Shown here in pieces: positions 60,681 to 64,000 of a DNA stretch of 64,000 bases. Every line of letters begins with the position of its first letter. The first letter of the stretch is position 1. Below the pieces are notes generated by a model. It did not search any database and had not been told where the DNA came from. It saw only the letters and a program-made list of their open reading frames with translations. This DNA comes from Magnetospirillum sp. 15-1 (GTDB lineage Bacteria > Pseudomonadota > Alphaproteobacteria > Rhodospirillales > Magnetospirillaceae). A program made the translations under genes and the position numbers. The stretch covers positions 81,055 through 145,054 of the forward strand of contig NZ_FXXN01000023.1 of the NCBI RefSeq assembly GCF_900184795.1, given 5' to 3'.

Positions 60681-61391
60681 ATGATGGATAGCAGCGACGC
60701 AGGCCTTGGCCCGGCTTTCACCCAGGAACACCCTCGCCCCGCGACCTTGCCGACCAGTGACAAGGTCCGCCGCCGCCTGCCCCGCAAGGAGCGGGAAAAG
60801 CTGATCGTCAACGAAGCCATCCGTTTTTTCGCCGAGGTGGGTTTCGAGGGACAGACCAGGGCGCTGGCCGACCGGCTGGGCGTCACCCAGCCCCTGCTCT
60901 ACCGCTATTTCCCCGACAAGGAGGCCCTGATCGAACGGGTCTACCGCGAAGTCTTCCTCAATGGCTGGGAACCCACCTGGCTGGAGACCATTCAGGACCG
61001 CTCCCGCCCCCTGGCCGACCGGCTGATCGATTTCTACCTAGCCTATACGCGGGCTAATTTCAGCTACGAGCGGGTCAGGCTGTTCATGTTCGCCGGTCTC
61101 AAGGATGGTTCCATCGCCAGCCGCTACATGCTGCATGTGCGCGACCAACTGTTCGTACCGCTGTGTCGGGAATTACGGGCCGAACTCGGCCTGGACAGCG
61201 GCGCCCCGATCAACCTCGAGGAGATCGAGATGGCGGCGGGGCTGCACGGCGCCATCGCCTATGTGGGAGTACGCCGCTGGGTCTACCACGCCCAGACGCC
61301 CGCCGACCTGACGCCGGTGTTCACCGAACTGGTGCGGACCTACCTGACGGGCATCGCCGACAGTTACCGACGCTTCGCCCCGGCCAAGTAA
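60681..61391 (+). CDS. TetR-family transcriptional regulator
   Basis: A 236-residue repressor-type protein. After a variable N-terminus of about 35 residues comes the TetR DNA-binding domain (REKLIVNEAIRFFAEVGFEGQTRALADRLGVTQPLLYRYFPDKEALIERVYREVF). A helical ligand domain follows. The start has AGGGGGGA directly upstream. It follows the CoxG-like gene by 55 bases and is a candidate regulator of it or of the divergent transporter. Confidence 0.92.
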   Translation: MMDSSDAGLGPAFTQEHPRPATLPTSDKVRRRLPRKEREKLIVNEAIRFFAEVGFEGQTRALADRLGVTQPLLYRYFPDKEALIERVYREVFLNGWEPTWLETIQDRSRPLADRLIDFYLAYTRANFSYERVRLFMFAGLKDGSIASRYMLHVRDQLFVPLCRELRAELGLDSGAPINLEEIEMAAGLHGAIAYVGVRRWVYHAQTPADLTPVFTELVRTYLTGIADSYRRFAPAK

Positions 61392-61460
61392 GCGAAAGCG
61401 CTTGCCAGCCGCCCCCAGGGACGCTACCAGTCGGTGGCAATCCAGAGGGGGATTTCGAGC

Positions 61461-61748
61461 ATGCGCAAGGCAGTTCTGGCCGTTACCGTAACCCTGGCCC
61501 TGGGGGCCTGTTCCAGCACGCCCATGCCGCTGGTTCCCGATACGCCCGAGGGTCCCGCCAGCTATGTCTGCTACAGCACCTGGCTGTCCGAGCCCGACGA
61601 GGTCCGCGCCATCGCCGAACGCCAGTGCCGCCGCGCCGGCATGGAAGTGCGCGGCCTGATGGGCCAAAGCTGGGCACCGTTGAAATGCGGCTTCGTGACG
61701 CCGGAGGTGGCGGCCTTCCGCTGCGGCCGCGCCGGCTACGGGTACTGA
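61461..61748 (+). CDS. Small lipoprotein with four conserved-looking cysteines
   Basis: A 95-residue exported protein of unknown role. The signal MRKAVLAVTVTLALGAC ends in lipobox LGAC, with the lipidated cysteine at 17. The mature part has four cysteines (in YVCYS, RQCRR, LKCGF and FRCGR), which could form two disulfides in the periplasm. ATG 61461 is chosen because it starts the signal peptide and AGAGGGGGA lies upstream; a GTG nine codons earlier does not fit. Confidence 0.7.
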   Translation: MRKAVLAVTVTLALGACSSTPMPLVPDTPEGPASYVCYSTWLSEPDEVRAIAERQCRRAGMEVRGLMGQSWAPLKCGFVTPEVAAFRCGRAGYGY

Positions 61749-61757
61749 GCGAACCAC

Positions 61758-61793
61758 AAAAAAAGCCCCCGGCCTCGCGGTCGGGGGCTTTTT
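61758..61793. terminator. Bidirectional rho-independent terminator
   Basis: AAAAGCCCCCG/CGGGGGCTTTT stem around a 10-base loop, with A-run on the left and T-run on the right, between the convergent lipoprotein and Tim44-like genes. It can stop transcripts from both sides. Confidence 0.92.
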
Positions 61794-61809
61794 CATGCCT
61801 GTGCGCCTG

Positions 61810-62853
61810 TTACTGAACCTGCTGCACCGCCGACAGCAGCCAGCGGCCGCCGTTGGAGCTGCGCACGAAGGTCCAGGCCTCGGTATGCGTCACCGTGGCG
61901 CTCGGATTGCCATCGGCCACGGCGCCGGTATCGAGGCGCACCATGTAGTCGTTGCACGAGAAGGTCAGGATGGCGGTCAGGTAGTCGAAGCCGCCCTCGC
62001 TCCACGACTCGCTGACGTCCCCCTTCAGCAGGGCGACGTTCTCCACCTTGTTGGCCACGCCCTCGCTGGCGTTGCGGCTCATATCCTCGGACAGGAACGA
62101 CACCACCTCGGGGGTGGCGAAGCGCTTCAACTGCATCAGATTGCCGTCGCTCCACGCCTTCTGCACGCCCAGCAGGATTTCGGTGAAGGCTTCCTGATCA
62201 CCACCCGAGGGGGCGAATTCCCGCTCGATGCGCGGCTGGGCCGGCGCGGCGGCGATCATCGGCTCCACATGCTCGCCGTGGGTGGCGCGCATATAGGGAT
62301 TGCCCTGGGCGGGGCCGACGGCGGAGGGCGTGCGGCTGCGGAACAGGCGGAACGCCAGCCAGGCCAGCCCGCCGATGATCGCCAACTGGAGCAGCAGCCC
62401 CAGGAAGCTGGCACCGGGCGCCACGTCGGAGGCGGCGGCCAGGGCCGGCGAGTGACCGAACAGCATGGAGCCGATGCCGGCGCCGACCAGACCGCCGGCC
62501 AGACCGGCCATGAAGGGATTGCGCTGGAAGAAGCCGGGCTGGCCCATGGGAGCCCCCATGGGGGCGGTCGGGCGCAGGGCCGAGGCGCCGGCACCGGCCG
62601 GAGCCAGCGGGGCCGCATCCACCGCGCCGGGACGCGGCGCCGCCTGGGGCGGCGGCGGCGGGCCGGCCGGCCGGGTCTGCGCCGGGGGCGGCGCCAGCGT
62701 GCGCTCCATGGGCGCGTCGTAGGTCCGCGAGCCGCGCGAGCCGAAGCTGCCGCCGCTGGACTTGGAAGTGCTGCCCGCCTTGGCCAGGGCGTCACCCGCG
62801 CCGGCCAGAGCCAGCACCAGGGCCACCACGGCCGAAATCACCACATGCCTCAT
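61810..62853 (-). CDS. Tim44-like domain protein, exported
   Basis: A 347-residue protein. Residues 1-24 look like a signal peptide (VVISAVVALVLALAGAGDALA). A Ser/Gly- then Pro/Ala-rich low-complexity region runs to about 110, then a Gly-rich hydrophobic stretch (PFMAGLAGGLVGAGIGSMLFG) and a membrane helix (about 150-170). The C-terminal Tim44-like domain is at about 215-347 (FTEILLGVQKAWSDGNLMQLKRFATPEVVSFLSEDM). Bacterial members are membrane proteins of unclear function. Confidence 0.88.
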   Translation of the reverse strand: MRHVVISAVVALVLALAGAGDALAKAGSTSKSSGGSFGSRGSRTYDAPMERTLAPPPAQTRPAGPPPPPQAAPRPGAVDAAPLAPAGAGASALRPTAPMGAPMGQPGFFQRNPFMAGLAGGLVGAGIGSMLFGHSPALAAASDVAPGASFLGLLLQLAIIGGLAWLAFRLFRSRTPSAVGPAQGNPYMRATHGEHVEPMIAAAPAQPRIEREFAPSGGDQEAFTEILLGVQKAWSDGNLMQLKRFATPEVVSFLSEDMSRNASEGVANKVENVALLKGDVSESWSEGGFDYLTAILTFSCNDYMVRLDTGAVADGNPSATVTHTEAWTFVRSSNGGRWLLSAVQQVQ

Positions 62854-62924
62854 CTTATTCCTCCCAAGGAATCACTCCCATGTTATAGGGCGGCCCGAGC
62901 GGAAAGCAAATCGGCTACGAAAAT

Positions 62925-64000
62925 TTAACCCTGATCGGCCTCGCCCTGGACACGGGCCGCCAGGGAGGCGGCCATGAACTGGTCCAGGTCACCGTCGAGC
63001 ACCCCCTGGGTGTCCGAGGTCTCCACATTGGTGCGCAGATCCTTGACCATCTGGTAGGGCTGCAGCACGTAGGAGCGGATCTGGTGGCCCCAGCCGATGT
63101 CGGTCTTCTGGTCCTCCAGCGCCTGGGCGGCGGCCTCGCGCTTCTGCAGCTCGGCCTCGTACAGGCGGGCGCGCAGCATGTCCCAGGCCCGCGCCCGGTT
63201 CTGGTGCTGCGAGCGCTCCATCTGGCATGCCACCGCGATACCGGTGGGAATGTGGGTGATGCGCACCGCCGAATCGGTCTTGTTGATGTGCTGGCCACCG
63301 GCGCCGGAAGCGCGGTAGGTGTCGATGCGGCACTCGCTCTCGTTGATCTGGATGTCGATGGTGTCGTCGATTACCGGATAGACCCAGGCGGAGGAGAAGC
63401 TGGTGTGGCGCCGCGCCGCGCTGTCATAGGGCGAAATGCGCACCAGCCGGTGCACGCCGCTTTCGGTCTTCAGCCAGCCATAGGCGTTGTGGCCGAGGAT
63501 GCGCACCGTGGCCGACTTGATGCCCGCCTGTTCACCGGCGCTCTCTTCCAGCCATTCCACCTTATAGCCGTGCTTCTCGGCCCAGCGGGTGTACATGCGC
63601 AGCAGCATCTCGGCCCAGTCCTGGGACTCGGTGCCGCCGGCGCCGGCATTGATTTCCATATAGCAGTCGTTGTGGTCGGCCTCGCCCGAGAGCAGGGTCT
63701 CCAGCTCCATCTTGCCTGCACGTTCCTTGAGGACGCGGACCTGCTCCTCCGCGTCGTCGACCACGCTCTGGTCGCCTTCCATCTCGCCCAGCTCGATCAG
63801 CTCGAGCAGCTCGGCCAGTTCGCGCTCCAGGGCGCGGCAACCTTGAATGGCGCTGTCCAGTTCGTTGCGCTCGCGCATGATCTTCTGCGCGCTGGCGGCA
63901 TCGTTCCACAGGTCGGGATTCTCGGCCGAGGCGTTCAGCTCGTCGAGCCGCATCAGCGCCTCGTCCCAATTGAGATGACGCTTCAACAGGGCGGCCGACC
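62925..64000 (-). CDS. prfB: Peptide chain release factor 2, N-terminus cut by window edge
   Basis: Class I release factor for UAA and UGA codons. At least 358 residues are present; the frame stays open to the right edge (in-frame codons reading S-A-A-L before [19 protein letters not shown]), so the start is outside. It has the GGQ motif ([23 protein letters not shown]) for hydrolysis. The codon-recognition tripeptide is SPY ([15 protein letters not shown]) instead of the E. coli SPF. At the place of the E. coli frameshift (CTT TGA) the sequence reads CTC AAT, with no stop codon. Confidence 0.94.
   Translation of the reverse strand, partial: SAALLKRHLNWDEALMRLDELNASAENPDLWNDAASAQKIMRERNELDSAIQGCRALERELAELLELIELGEMEGDQSVVDDAEEQVRVLKERAGKMELETLLSGEADHNDCYMEINAGAGGTESQDWAEMLLRMYTRWAEKHGYKVEWLEESAGEQAGIKSATVRILGHNAYGWLKTESGVHRLVRISPYDSAARRHTSFSSAWVYPVIDDTIDIQINESECRIDTYRASGAGGQHINKTDSAVRITHIPTGIAVACQMERSQHQNRARAWDMLRARLYEAELQKREAAAQALEDQKTDIGWGHQIRSYVLQPYQMVKDLRTNVETSDTQGVLDGDLDQFMAASLAARVQGEADQG

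Overview
The window is GC-rich chromosomal DNA from an alphaproteobacterium. A complete 14-subunit nuo operon that runs on into birA-coaX-rnj, RpoH as the heat-shock sigma factor, many chemoreceptors and a hemerythrin fit the Rhodospirillaceae, and the gene content resembles Magnetospirillum. That genus assignment is inferred from protein resemblance; no magnetosome gene and no rRNA lies here.

Layout. 1-6.6 kb is biotin synthesis: bioB and an AraC/GyrI-type regulator on the minus strand, then a tightly overlapping plus-strand run bioF-bioH-like-bioC-bioD-bioA. 6.6-9.6 kb is a three-gene ABC export system (adaptor, permease, ATPase). 9.6-13.2 kb holds a LuxR-type response regulator, an AT-rich gap, mobB and a membrane chemoreceptor. 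13.4-30.6 kb is one minus-strand block with almost no spacing: nuoA-B-C-D-E-F-G-H-I-J-K-L-M-N-birA-coaX-rnj, so complex I, biotin-protein ligase, pantothenate kinase and RNase J are probably co-transcribed. A tRNA-Asp gene and a DUF2157 membrane protein follow upstream.

32.2-36.7 kb is a 4.45-kb integrated element at the 3' end of a tRNA-Val gene. It is bounded by 34-bp repeats (32 of 34 identical) and carries a tyrosine integrase, a serine resolvase with a res-like site, an unknown 139-residue gene, a DUF3606 gene and two structured AT-rich or hairpin-rich non-coding stretches. It is the only clearly foreign part of the window and the best place to look for something undescribed.

36.9-43.8 kb is the protein quality-control cluster tig-clpP-clpX-lon-hupB, with a tRNA-Leu gene just upstream. 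A good sigma-32-like promoter lies before lon, and rpoH itself is at 58 kb. 44-54 kb holds a globin-coupled chemoreceptor, malonyl-CoA decarboxylase, the NAD(P)HX repair enzyme, a D-amino-acid dehydrogenase, a hemerythrin-like protein with two metal-binding histidines missing, a histidine kinase and a ComEC-like channel. 54-64 kb holds gltX, gltA, a small cNMP-binding protein, rpoH, an EamA transporter, a CoxG-like protein, a TetR regulator, a small lipoprotein, a Tim44-like protein and the 3' part of prfB, which runs off the right edge.

All functional calls come from reading the sequence and remembering family motifs; no database search was possible.
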